NCBI GenBank assembly: GCA_963682055.1
Contig: OY821741.1
Coordinates: forward strand, 23,258,711-23,322,710
DNA: 64,000 nucleotides
Reading direction: 5' to 3'
Source of the DNA: Primula veris
Lineage: Eukaryota > Streptophyta > Magnoliopsida > Ericales > Primulaceae
The notes under the pieces are model-generated. The model saw nothing but the letters and a program-made list of their open reading frames with translations. It searched no databases and was not told where the DNA came from. Of the stretch, positions 36,687-45,105 are shown one piece after another. The first letter of the stretch is position 1, and each line of letters opens with the position of its first letter. The position numbers were made by a program, and so were the translations under genes.

Positions 36687-36827
36687 TAAAATAGCTTGTT
36701 GTCGTTTTCTTTGTATCTTGTTATAAAAATTTCTCTTCTCGTTTTTTTTTTTTTTTTTTTTTTTTATTTTTTATTTTTTTTTTTATTCATCTCTTCTCGT
36801 TCTTCTCCTCCCCCCCTTTTTTTATAG
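36687..36827 (+). other. Intron-like segment with a second poly-T tract
   Basis: A T run of about 45 bases, broken by a few A, is followed by CCCCCCTTTTTTTATAG, a strong acceptor ending at 36827. The matching donor is unclear: 36645 is weak, and the sequence at the end of the preceding frame reads straight into TAA. Confidence 0.45.
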
Positions 36828-37478
36828 GCACATGCTACTACGTCGCACCAGGCTGGTTCTCCATGCCTAGTTAACCCGGGGTTAGGACCTACTGGTGCTG
36901 CCCGGGACGAGGTCTCATCTGGTGCGGCTAGTGAGGTGCCTGACAGGTGGCCCTACATTGTTTTGATGAGCAAAAATGTCAAATTGACCGACCAATGTGC
37001 TCGACTGCGGACCAAGCTGAAAACACAGGCGGCCTCTTTTCGAGAATATGTTCGCCGTGCCGAGCATGCTGTTGAGGTTCAGGAGCGTCGTTTGGATCGA
37101 TATTGGCGTGCAAAAGGCGAGTACTTCGGCAAATTAAAGTTGCTTGTGACCAAGGCCAACGTGTTGGTGAAGTATTTCCGTTTGTCCCGCGCCAGATACG
37201 ATGCTTCCGCAGCTGTGATTGAAGCTCGCCGTGACCTCTCCTTTGACGATGATCGCCGTAAAGCGGCCTCGGATGCTCACGAGTCCGCCAAAGAAGCCGA
37301 GTTCAACGCGCGGCTTCAGACGCTGACTTGTGTTGGGGCTCATACGACCAATTTTGATGCCCTCATTTCTGAGGAGCGTTTTGATGGTGATGAGTCTGAT
37401 GGGTATACAACGACGGACGACGAAGAGATTGAGCTCGGTCAATTACCGTCGTGCTCCTCCTGCAGTAGTTCTTCTTAA
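36828..37478 (+). CDS. Last exon of the antisense gene, or a separate small gene
   Basis: The frame is open from the acceptor at 36827 (first codon GCA at 36828) to TAA at 37476-37478, 216 codons. The first in-frame ATG is at 36966. The product starts with an Ala/Gly/Pro-rich linker, then a basic helical region (VKLTDQCARLRTKLKTQAA, RAEHAVEVQERRLDRYWRAK), a second helical region, and an acidic tail with Tyr-Thr-Asp-Glu residues and a terminal Ser/Cys run (CSSCSSSS). No family recognised. Being in phase with a strong acceptor supports an exon. There is no AATAAA in the next 300 bases; 37479-37771 holds no other gene that I can see. Confidence 0.5.
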   Translation, partial: AHATTSHQAGSPCLVNPGLGPTGAARDEVSSGAASEVPDRWPYIVLMSKNVKLTDQCARLRTKLKTQAASFREYVRRAEHAVEVQERRLDRYWRAKGEYFGKLKLLVTKANVLVKYFRLSRARYDASAAVIEARRDLSFDDDRRKAASDAHESAKEAEFNARLQTLTCVGAHTTNFDALISEERFDGDESDGYTTTDDEEIELGQLPSCSSCSSSS

Positions 37479-37771
37479 CTGAATCTCTTTAGTGCCGTTG
37501 ATCTTCTTGTTGCCTCCGTAATGCGGGCGAGGATTATATATGTGATTTCTTTATTCCTGTTTTGTACCTTTCCATTACCGTATTGCTGTTTAATTGATCG
37601 GATCGGTTTTTCCTTGCCAAATCATTTGTTATTTCGTTATTCCTGTTTTGGAGATGCTTTTTGTTGATGTTTTGTTGTTTAGATTGATTCTCCTTCATCG
37701 TTGTAGCCAATATATATTGCATTGCCGTCGTAAAGTGGACCTGAATACTTCCTTGCATTGTACCTGCACAT

Positions 37772-38648
37772 AAATTTCATAGTATTCCTAGGCGTTCCTT
37801 CGGTAACACGCCATGTTGGGAATTTCATAGTATTCCTAGGCACTTCGGCCATGTTGGGAATTTCATAGTATGCCTAGACGTTCCTTCGGTAACACGCCAT
37901 TTACGGACTTTCATAATATTCCTAGGCACTTCGGCCATGTTGGGAATTTCATAGTATCCCTAGACGTTCCTTCGGTAACACGCCATTTACGGGATTTCAT
38001 AGTATTCCTAGGCACTTCGGCCATGTTGGGAATTTCATAGTATGCCTAGACGTTCCTTCGGTAACACGCCATTTACGGACTTTCATAATATTCCTAGGCA
38101 CTTCGGCCATGTTGGGAATTTCATAGTATCCCTAGACGTTCCTTCGGTAACACGCCATTTACGGGATTTCATAGTATTCCTAGGCACTTCGGCCATGTTG
38201 GGAATTTCATAGTATGCCTAGACGTTCCTTCGGTAACACGCCATTTACGGACTTTCATAATATTCCTAGGCACTTCGGCCATGTTGGGAATTTCATAGTA
38301 TCCCTAGACGTTCCTTCGGTAACACGCCATTTACGGGATTTCATAGTATTCCTAGGCACTTCGGCCATGTTGGGAATTTCATAGTATGCCTAGACGTTCC
38401 TTCGGTAACACGCCATTTACGGACTTTCATAATATTCCTAGGCACTTCGGCCATGTTGGGAATTTCATAGTATCCCTAGACGTTCCTTCGGTAACACGCC
38501 ATTTACGGGATTTCATAGTATTTCTTAGGCACTTCGGCCATGTTGAGAATCTCATAGTATCCCTAGACGTTCATTCGGTAACACGCCATTTACGGGATTT
38601 CATAGTATTTCTTAGGCACTTCGGCCATGTTGAGAATCTCATAGTATT
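37772..38648. repeat. 86-bp tandem repeat with 172-bp two-unit period
   Basis: About ten units. The marker TGCCTAGACG falls at 37871, 38043, 38215 and 38387 (172 bp apart) and the sister form TCCCTAGACG lies 86 bp after each. Each 86-bp unit itself has two loosely similar halves (CTAGACGTTCCTTCGG and CTAGGCACTTCGGCC). The last two units differ slightly and are spaced 87 bp. The array sits between the convergent ends of gag-pol and the plus-strand gene. Tandem repeats in the region after pol are known in Tat and Ogre elements and can seed satellites. An open frame across it (38386-38697, plus) is a by-product of the repeat. Confidence 0.95.
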
Positions 38649-38670
38649 AGTAGACAGCATAATAATATAT

Positions 38671-38676
38671 TTTATT
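38671..38676 (-). terminator. Putative polyadenylation signal after pol
   Basis: AATAAA on the minus strand, about 76 bases past the gag-pol TAG, in an AT-rich stretch. If used it would give a short gag-pol mRNA that ends before the tandem repeat and the antisense genes, while full genomic RNA would need to read through. Confidence 0.4.
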
Positions 38677-38751
38677 CATTCAAAAGAAGAAAGATAATGC
38701 CCTTAAGCAAGAAAGGTAAGGTATCACCTGTACTTGTATTCGGAGCATTGC

Positions 38752-41700
38752 CTATACGTAGTACTTCTTTAGGTTAGCCACGTTCCAAGAATTCTTTTCC
38801 CCGCGGCTGTTGGCGAACAGGACGCTTTTGATTTTGTAAGAGACTGGACTTGTTCGCTTGACGATTTCGTATGGGCCTTCCCAGGTAGGGCTCAGTTTGC
38901 CATGTATTTCGTTGCGGGTATAGACCGTCACTCGTCGCAGCACCAGTTCTCCCACCATGAATTCTTTAGATCCTTTTACTCTCTTGTCATAGGTTTGCTT
39001 TACGCTTTGTTGGTATTTTGCTAAGGTAAGGGCCGCTATCTCTCGTTTCTCGTCTATCATGTCGAGCTCTTCTCTCATTCTTTGTTCATTATTTCCCTGC
39101 TCGACCAACGTCGTTCGGAGCGTGGGTAGTCCGATCTCTGTCGGTATGATGGCCTCAACACCGTATGCTAAGCTAAACGGGGTTTCCTTGGTGCCCGTCT
39201 TGGGTGTAGTTCGGCACGACCATAAAACGTTGAGTAGCCGCTCGGGCCACCTCCCCTTTGCCTGTTCAAGGGTGGTCTTGATGCCGTCTAATATTGTTCG
39301 GTTTGACACTTCGGCCTGCCCGTTCCCTTGTGGGTATGTCGGCGTCGAATAGAACTTTCGGATACCGAGTTCCTCGTACCACAGCTGTAAATTGGCATCT
39401 TTGAACTGGGTTCCGTTGTCGGCGACTATAGCGTACGGTATACCGAACCTAGTTATGATGTATTCCCAAATGAATTGTTTAACGTTGCTGGCTTTGATTT
39501 CTCGGAGGGGTTTTGCTTCGACCCATTTGGTGAAATAATCAGTCGCAACGATCAGATATTCCACATTCCCAGGTGCTCTTGGGAGTTTACCGACCAAGTC
39601 GATTGCCCATTGAGCGAACGGCCATGGTGCTGATACCGGGGTCATCATAGATGATGGGAGCCGTGGTATCTTGGCGAATCGCTGGCATTTGTCGCATCGT
39701 TGGACGTATGCATCGGCGTCTCGCTTGATATAGGGCCACCAATATCCTTGGGTCACTGCCTTGTTTGCAAGGGATCGCCCTTTGATGTGTGCTCCGCAGG
39801 ATCCTTCGTGGATTTCCTCCAAGACCGGCAGTTGTAGCTCGGTCGGGACGCACAGTAGATGTGGTCCCCGGTAACTGGATTTGTATAGTTTATCATCCTC
39901 GGATAGCCAGAATCGAGGAGATTTTCTTTCAATCTTCATCGCTTTTATCTTATCGACCGGAAGCGTTCCACTTCGCAGATAATGGGTCATGTCCTCCATC
40001 CAACCTAGTTCGTACTGTATCGATGTCACCCGGTTTACCCTTTTCATTATGCTCGGGGTCGGCAATAGTTCCACTGTGATCGACCGGGAGTCGGTCAATG
40101 TTAATGTCGAGGCTAGGGTGGCCAATGCATCAGCATGTGCATTCTCGGTGCGATTGATTCTTACTAACTCGCATTGTTCGAAGGTGGCCATCAAGCTTTG
40201 GACTTTTTCTTGGTAGAGGATCATTCTATCATCTTTCGCTAGGTACTCGCCGATGGCTTGATTGACAATGAGCATGGAGTCTGAGCTGGCAATTAAGTGG
40301 GAGCATCCGAGGGACCGGGCAATAAGCATGCCATTTATCATGGCCTCGTATTCTGCCTCATTGTTGGTAGCTCGGAAGCCCAGTTTTATGCTTTTTTCGA
40401 TGATTGCTCCCTCTCTAGATTTCAGGACGATCCCTGCTCCTGATCCGTCCTTGGTGGCTGATCCGTCGACATGTATCTGCCAGTGTGATTGGGGAGAGAG
40501 TGCCAAAGGCTCGTCATAGCCTTCGGTGAATTCTGCGACGAAATCGGCCAGGACTTGTCCCTTTATGGCATGGCGGGGCGCGAATTCGATATGAAATTGG
40601 GATAGCTCGACCCCCCAGGCGGCAACTCGGCCGCTAATGTCCGTCCGTCGAAGTGACTCTTTAATATGAAACTTTGTATATACCCGGACCTGATGAGCTA
40701 TGAAATAGTGTGGCAACTTCCTGGTTGCGACGACCAATGTCAGGCACAGCTTTTCCAAGGGTAGATAACGTGTTTCGGCTTCGACCAGAGTCTTGCTGAC
40801 GAAGTAGATCGGAAATTGTTCGCGACCTTCTTCCCGTAGGATGACTGCGCTCACAGCTGTAGTGGAAACTGCTAGGTAGCATGCCAGAATGTCTCCTTTG
40901 TTCGGCCTTACCAGCAGTGGCAGTGTCCTCAAGTACTCTTTGAGATTGTTGAATGAGACTTCACATTCCGGGTCCCAGACGAATTTTCTATTCTTCTTGA
41001 GCGATTCGAAAAACGACCGTCCCTTATCTGCGGATCGGCTAATGAACCTGCTCAGCGCGGCCATCATTCCCGTGAGCTCTTGTACCTGTTTCTTATTCTT
41101 GGGCGCCGCTAGGTTTCGTAGAGCCGTTATTTGATCGGGATTAGCCTCTATTCCTCGTCGGCTAACCATATGCCCCAAGAATTTCCCTTTGCTGACGCCA
41201 AATGCACACTTGCTCGCATTGAGTTTCAGTTTGTGCTGGCCCAGCGTTCGGAAGACGTCCCTGATATCTTGAAGGTGGGACGTGGCTCTTTCGCTTTTGA
41301 CGACCATGTCGTCTATGTATACCTCCATTGTTTTCCCTATATGATCTCGACATACTCGTGTTATCATCCTTTGGTATGTTGCCCCCGCATTGCGTAGACC
41401 GAAAGGCATTACCGTGTAGCAATAATTTCCCAAAGGCGATATAAATGAAGTCTTTTCTTGATCTTCGCAGGCGAGGGGAATTTGATGGTATCCTGAGTAC
41501 GCATCAAGGAAGGTCATCCGTTCCGCTCCTGCTGTTGCGTCCACCAGTTGATCGATCCTCGGAAGGGGAAAGTGGTCCCTCGGGCAGGCTTTATTGAGGT
41601 TGGTGAAGTCTATACAGACTCTTTCCTTCCCGTTCTTCTTAGGGACGACGACCGGGTTGGACAACCATTTTGGATAGTAAACCTCCCTTATGGCTCCAGC

Positions 41701-44241
41701 CTCCAATAGCTTTTGTACTTCAGCGACTATAGCTGCTCTGTGCTGTACCGAGACTTTTCTGCTTCTCTGTGCTATTGGCTTGTACTCGGCGTTTACACTT
41801 AGGTGGTGGCATGCTGTAGTGGGGTCTAGGCCCGGCATGTCTTTAGGGCTCCAGGCGAATTTATCAATGTTGCTGAAAAGGAACGCTTCTAACTCCTCGG
41901 ATTCCTGTTTTGGAAGGTTATCGCCGAGGAGGAAATAGTGCTCCTCGTCCATATCCGGGATATACACCTTCCTAAGTGTCTCTCCTACTTGTTCTTCGAC
42001 AACCCTTTCGGCTTTGGATATTTGGCTGATCAGCTTCTTTGTGCTGGTGGGTTGTTCCACAGGGCTTCGTTGTTTTTGGAGGGTCGCGGTGATGTCCTCG
42101 CAGCGTCTTGAATCTTCTTGACATCCTCTGGCTGTCTCGATCGCCCCCCTATCATTCGGGTATTTGACCTTTTGGTGATAGGTCGAGGGTATGGCCTTCA
42201 TGGCATGTAGCCAAGGTCGGCCCAATATTGCGTTGTGCCCAGAATGGTCGTCGACCACTAAGAACTCCACGGGAACCGACATGGACCCTGTTGTGACACT
42301 GAGGACGATCTTACCCAAAGGTTTGGTCGTTTCGGAGATGAATCCGATCAGTGTGACATCGGTAGGCTGAAGATCTTGCAGCTTGAGTTCCATCTTGTCG
42401 AAAAGCTCTTTGTACATGATATCACAAGAGGCTCCTTGGTCGACAAGTACCCTGCCGACTGTGTCTAGGCCGATTTGAACACGGAGGTTAATGGCGTCAC
42501 CGTGGGGGTATATCACCCCTTCTTCGTCAAGATCCGAAAAAGAAATGGGCAGATATCGTCGTGGTGTGCACTGTCGTTTTGAAGTCGACGCCTGTGATGT
42601 CTTGGCTACTTGGCTAAAGTGGGCCAGCTGCCGTTGTCGTGATCGTTCCCCGCCTGGGCCCTTGGGTCGTGACATATGAACGACATTGATCGTTTTGCCT
42701 TGCCGGTTGTCAGATCCCTCGATGGCCAGTTGTTTGCCTTTATTCCCAGCTCCTTTGATGAACTTGGCTAGGTATCCTGCATCGCCCCACTGGTTCATTC
42801 TCCATCGTAGGTTACGGCAATGCTCAGTGAGATGGCCGTGATCCTCGTGATATGCGCAGAAGAGCTTGGAATCTCTCTGACTGGGGGGAGAGATGATCGG
42901 TTGTGGTCGGGAATACCAACTTTCTCTGCATATTTCCTTGAGGATATCTTCAGCAGACAGGTTGAAAGTGTATCGCAGTTCGACCGGTCCGAAAGTGTTT
43001 CGGAGTTCCCTCTCTTGGGGCCGAACCTGTTGAAATGGCTTGGGTGGCATCGGGTAGGCGAGCTGGAGCGGTTTATGTTCGTTGGTCGGTGTTGGGTAGG
43101 CAATCTGGAGGGGTTTAGGCTCTAGTGCTCGTGGTCGCTCTCCCCTGCTATGGACCTCGGGCTCTTTGCCCTTTCTGGTCGGTTGGAATGCTTCTCCCCT
43201 GCTATTTCTAACTCTTTTGCGACCCACCTGTGCCTCACGGACCGACTCTCTTCTTGGTAGAGTTCGGTTTAGGAAACGCAGTTCGTCGTTTTTATCGGTG
43301 AGGTGGGTACAATAGGCTAGCAGGGAATCAGTGGTCGGGAAGTTTTTGCCTATGAACTTCCTTCTCGCCCAATAGCCATTAGGGATGGAATTGATAAAAT
43401 TTTGGATGGCTATATTATTGGCGTATCGTGGAATCTGGTTTGCTACGTCGATGAAACGTATGCAGTAATCGTTGAGCCTTTCATTTGGCATCATCGTCAT
43501 TTTAAGAAGGGTTTCGATACTAACCTTCTTTTTTCGATGAGCAGCGTACCGGGTGGAGTACGCTCTTAGCAGTTCTGCCCAGTTTCTAATGGAGCCCCGT
43601 GGTAAGTTATGATACCATGACGAAGCCTCTTGACCCAAGCTGTTTTTGAAAAATTTGCACATCAGTGCATGGTCGTCACTCCACAGTTCCATCTTCGTCT
43701 TGTAGTGCCTCAGATGGTCGATAGGGCAACTCTTTCCATCATAGAGCCTGAATTCGGGGATGACGAACCCCATAGGATTGCGGTACCGCGTGATATGTTC
43801 AGCACACGGGGTTTCTTGGCATACGTTCCAAGCCTGTTGGAACGCGTCATCCGTGACTTGGTAGGGGGGAGGGTATCCTTCCTGATGTGGTGGTGGGCCA
43901 TATCCCTCCCCGATCCTGTAATCGGGATATCTATCGTCCTTCGTGTTTGTGTGGACACGTTCCATATGTGTGTTCGGATGGACGATAGTTATTGGGACAT
44001 TGCCCCCTTGGTGGGGGACTCTTGTATCGGTTCGCCGACCCGCTGCCTCCAGGGCGGCCCTGTAGGCAGAATCTTCCACTTCATGGCGTGGGTCTTTGTT
44101 GGGTTGGATAACTGGCAATACGATGCCGGCCGCTGTCATGGCCGTCATGCATGCCGCCAGCTGAGCTTGTAGCTGTGTGTAGTTCCTTTCATCGGCTAAG
44201 GGAACGACATGTTGTACCTCCACCGTGGGTGGTGTAATCAC
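38752..44241 (-). CDS. gag-pol: Gag-Pol polyprotein (gag, protease, RT, RNase H, aRNase H, integrase)
   Basis: One open frame of 1,829 codons. Gag capsid-type domain spans about residues 159-325; a zinc knuckle C462-x2-H465-x4-H470-x4-C475 follows. The protease motif is VLVDQGAS with D601. Reverse transcriptase spans about 850-1035, with D913 in FLDAYSGYHQ and the YIDD box at 975-978. The first RNase H (about 1118-1235) reads YTKFH where an Asp is usual (TDxP), so it is probably inactive. The second, archaeal-type RNase H (about 1255-1375) keeps D1259, E1295, D1321 and D1371. Integrase has H1478, H1485, C1516, C1519 and the DD35E triad D1548, D1608, E1644, then a GPY-type C-terminus. There is no chromodomain or envelope. 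The frame opens with GTG at 44241; upstream it runs in the same frame to the TAG at 44272, and its first own ATG is near 44148. It drives reverse transcription and integration. Confidence 0.95.
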   Translation of the reverse strand: MITPPTVEVQHVVPLADERNYTQLQAQLAACMTAMTAAGIVLPVIQPNKDPRHEVEDSAYRAALEAAGRRTDTRVPHQGGNVPITIVHPNTHMERVHTNTKDDRYPDYRIGEGYGPPPHQEGYPPPYQVTDDAFQQAWNVCQETPCAEHITRYRNPMGFVIPEFRLYDGKSCPIDHLRHYKTKMELWSDDHALMCKFFKNSLGQEASSWYHNLPRGSIRNWAELLRAYSTRYAAHRKKKVSIETLLKMTMMPNERLNDYCIRFIDVANQIPRYANNIAIQNFINSIPNGYWARRKFIGKNFPTTDSLLAYCTHLTDKNDELRFLNRTLPRRESVREAQVGRKRVRNSRGEAFQPTRKGKEPEVHSRGERPRALEPKPLQIAYPTPTNEHKPLQLAYPMPPKPFQQVRPQERELRNTFGPVELRYTFNLSAEDILKEICRESWYSRPQPIISPPSQRDSKLFCAYHEDHGHLTEHCRNLRWRMNQWGDAGYLAKFIKGAGNKGKQLAIEGSDNRQGKTINVVHMSRPKGPGGERSRQRQLAHFSQVAKTSQASTSKRQCTPRRYLPISFSDLDEEGVIYPHGDAINLRVQIGLDTVGRVLVDQGASCDIMYKELFDKMELKLQDLQPTDVTLIGFISETTKPLGKIVLSVTTGSMSVPVEFLVVDDHSGHNAILGRPWLHAMKAIPSTYHQKVKYPNDRGAIETARGCQEDSRRCEDITATLQKQRSPVEQPTSTKKLISQISKAERVVEEQVGETLRKVYIPDMDEEHYFLLGDNLPKQESEELEAFLFSNIDKFAWSPKDMPGLDPTTACHHLSVNAEYKPIAQRSRKVSVQHRAAIVAEVQKLLEAGAIREVYYPKWLSNPVVVPKKNGKERVCIDFTNLNKACPRDHFPLPRIDQLVDATAGAERMTFLDAYSGYHQIPLACEDQEKTSFISPLGNYCYTVMPFGLRNAGATYQRMITRVCRDHIGKTMEVYIDDMVVKSERATSHLQDIRDVFRTLGQHKLKLNASKCAFGVSKGKFLGHMVSRRGIEANPDQITALRNLAAPKNKKQVQELTGMMAALSRFISRSADKGRSFFESLKKNRKFVWDPECEVSFNNLKEYLRTLPLLVRPNKGDILACYLAVSTTAVSAVILREEGREQFPIYFVSKTLVEAETRYLPLEKLCLTLVVATRKLPHYFIAHQVRVYTKFHIKESLRRTDISGRVAAWGVELSQFHIEFAPRHAIKGQVLADFVAEFTEGYDEPLALSPQSHWQIHVDGSATKDGSGAGIVLKSREGAIIEKSIKLGFRATNNEAEYEAMINGMLIARSLGCSHLIASSDSMLIVNQAIGEYLAKDDRMILYQEKVQSLMATFEQCELVRINRTENAHADALATLASTLTLTDSRSITVELLPTPSIMKRVNRVTSIQYELGWMEDMTHYLRSGTLPVDKIKAMKIERKSPRFWLSEDDKLYKSSYRGPHLLCVPTELQLPVLEEIHEGSCGAHIKGRSLANKAVTQGYWWPYIKRDADAYVQRCDKCQRFAKIPRLPSSMMTPVSAPWPFAQWAIDLVGKLPRAPGNVEYLIVATDYFTKWVEAKPLREIKASNVKQFIWEYIITRFGIPYAIVADNGTQFKDANLQLWYEELGIRKFYSTPTYPQGNGQAEVSNRTILDGIKTTLEQAKGRWPERLLNVLWSCRTTPKTGTKETPFSLAYGVEAIIPTEIGLPTLRTTLVEQGNNEQRMREELDMIDEKREIAALTLAKYQQSVKQTYDKRVKGSKEFMVGELVLRRVTVYTRNEIHGKLSPTWEGPYEIVKRTSPVSYKIKSVLFANSRGEKNSWNVANLKKYYV

Positions 44242-44271
44242 CCTCGGAGAATTAGTCGGCAGTCGTGGCGA

Positions 44272-44670
44272 CTATCCGAGTACACGATCCTCGGGCATGC
44301 CAAACTGATGAGCCTCGTCCGTTTGTAAACGGGCACCAGAGTTGACCGAGGTCGTAGGCAAAGGGACTCTTGAGCTCGGCCCTGCTTGGGACCCGGTTAA
44401 GCGTCTTCGTGCACGCCTTAATACGGGCACGTCTTGTTCGTCCTCCGAGGACGAAATGTGTTCGTCGACAATTCCTTCGATGAAATGTCGGGGTGGTTCG
44501 ACCGGTTGTTCTTGGTTTGCGTAGGAGTTTGTTGGTTGGTTTCCGGATTGGATAGCTTCATATCTGTCGCGGATAGCGAGTAGATCGTCGAGGTCTTGTT
44601 GGCTAATTTGTGTGTTTTGGTTATTGGTTTCTACTATCTCGGGATGGGTTTCCTCTACATTGGTAACCAT
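44272..44670 (-). CDS. gag: N-terminal part of Gag, closed by an in-frame TAG
   Basis: The ATG at 44670 lies about 80 bases inside the 5' LTR and is the first start of the genomic RNA body. It opens 132 codons rich in Q, N, E and P, with an acidic stretch (HISSSEDEQDVPV) followed by basic residues (RRARRRL). This low-complexity leader resembles the start of Gag in other Tat elements, though I cannot assign a domain. The frame ends in TAG at 44272-44274, and exactly the same frame continues without another stop into the large gag-pol frame. The TAG is therefore either a fresh nonsense mutation, a readthrough site, or bypassed in another way. The base context after it (TCG) does not match the well-known tobamovirus-type readthrough context. 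Confidence 0.65.
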   Translation of the reverse strand: MVTNVEETHPEIVETNNQNTQISQQDLDDLLAIRDRYEAIQSGNQPTNSYANQEQPVEPPRHFIEGIVDEHISSSEDEQDVPVLRRARRRLTGSQAGPSSRVPLPTTSVNSGARLQTDEAHQFGMPEDRVLG

Positions 44671-44729
44671 TGTCGCTCGTCTGGCAGAGTATTGGTATTC
44701 GAATTCTAAACTAGTTGGGAACTAGATGA

Positions 44730-44747
44730 TTCCCGAAGACGGCGCCA
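44730..44747 (-). other. Primer binding site
   Basis: Two bases inside the 5' LTR the minus strand reads TGGCGCCGTCTTCGGGAA. TGGCGCCGT is complementary to the CCA-bearing 3' end of a plant tRNA-Asp type acceptor (recalled, not searched); the match falls off after about nine bases. Similar primer sites are known from other Tat elements. The tRNA identity is uncertain. Confidence 0.75.
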
Positions 44748-44839
44748 TTTGATAAAGCCATAACTTTGGTCGGTTGCGTTAGGCTTTTCAACAAAGATAA
44801 AATGACAAATCGATCGAGAATAAATGATGCTTCCTGATC

Positions 44840-44845
44840 TTTATT
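44840..44845 (-). promoter_or_regulatory. LTR polyadenylation signal
   Basis: AATAAA on the minus strand, about 250 bases downstream of the LTR TATA box. The same site is at 28014-28019 in the 3' LTR, where it would act to end the genomic RNA. Confidence 0.5.
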
Positions 44846-45094
44846 ATGACTCGGATTCTTGTCCTTGTTCGGACTATTACACTTGTTCGGATTCGTATTC
44901 CGATTTTACAATTATGCTCGATATAACTATTTAATCTCTCGTCTTGATCTTTCTCCTCTTTTACTCGATGCTCGGCTGTCTTTTCTCGGTTTGTTTCTTG
45001 AAGTGATATGCTTTGGTTAGTTTCTCTCTTTTCTTAACTTCTCTCTATATTTTTTGGATAGATTTTCTGGTCCTTTTCTAGGAGGGGTAGTGGG

Positions 45095-45105
45095 CTATTT
45101 ATAGG
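45095..45105 (-). promoter_or_regulatory. TATA box of the 5' LTR promoter
   Basis: CCTATAAATAG on the minus strand fits the plant TATA consensus. Transcription from about 30 bases downstream would start the genomic RNA inside the LTR and run towards gag. Confidence 0.7.

Noticed and set aside
37772..38648. The element's 86-bp repeat as the source of the surrounding 219-bp satellite
   Set aside because: The two repeats share no recognisable sequence; the satellite also clearly predates the insertion.
38386..38697. 103-codon plus-strand frame with repeated RHFGHVxN motifs
   Set aside because: It is the direct translation of the 86-bp tandem repeat, with no independent signal, and stops just past the repeat.
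39059..44172. Many plus-strand frames of 60-180 codons across gag-pol
   Set aside because: They lie opposite to a strong 1,829-codon coding frame with conserved motifs and show no domain or promoter of their own.
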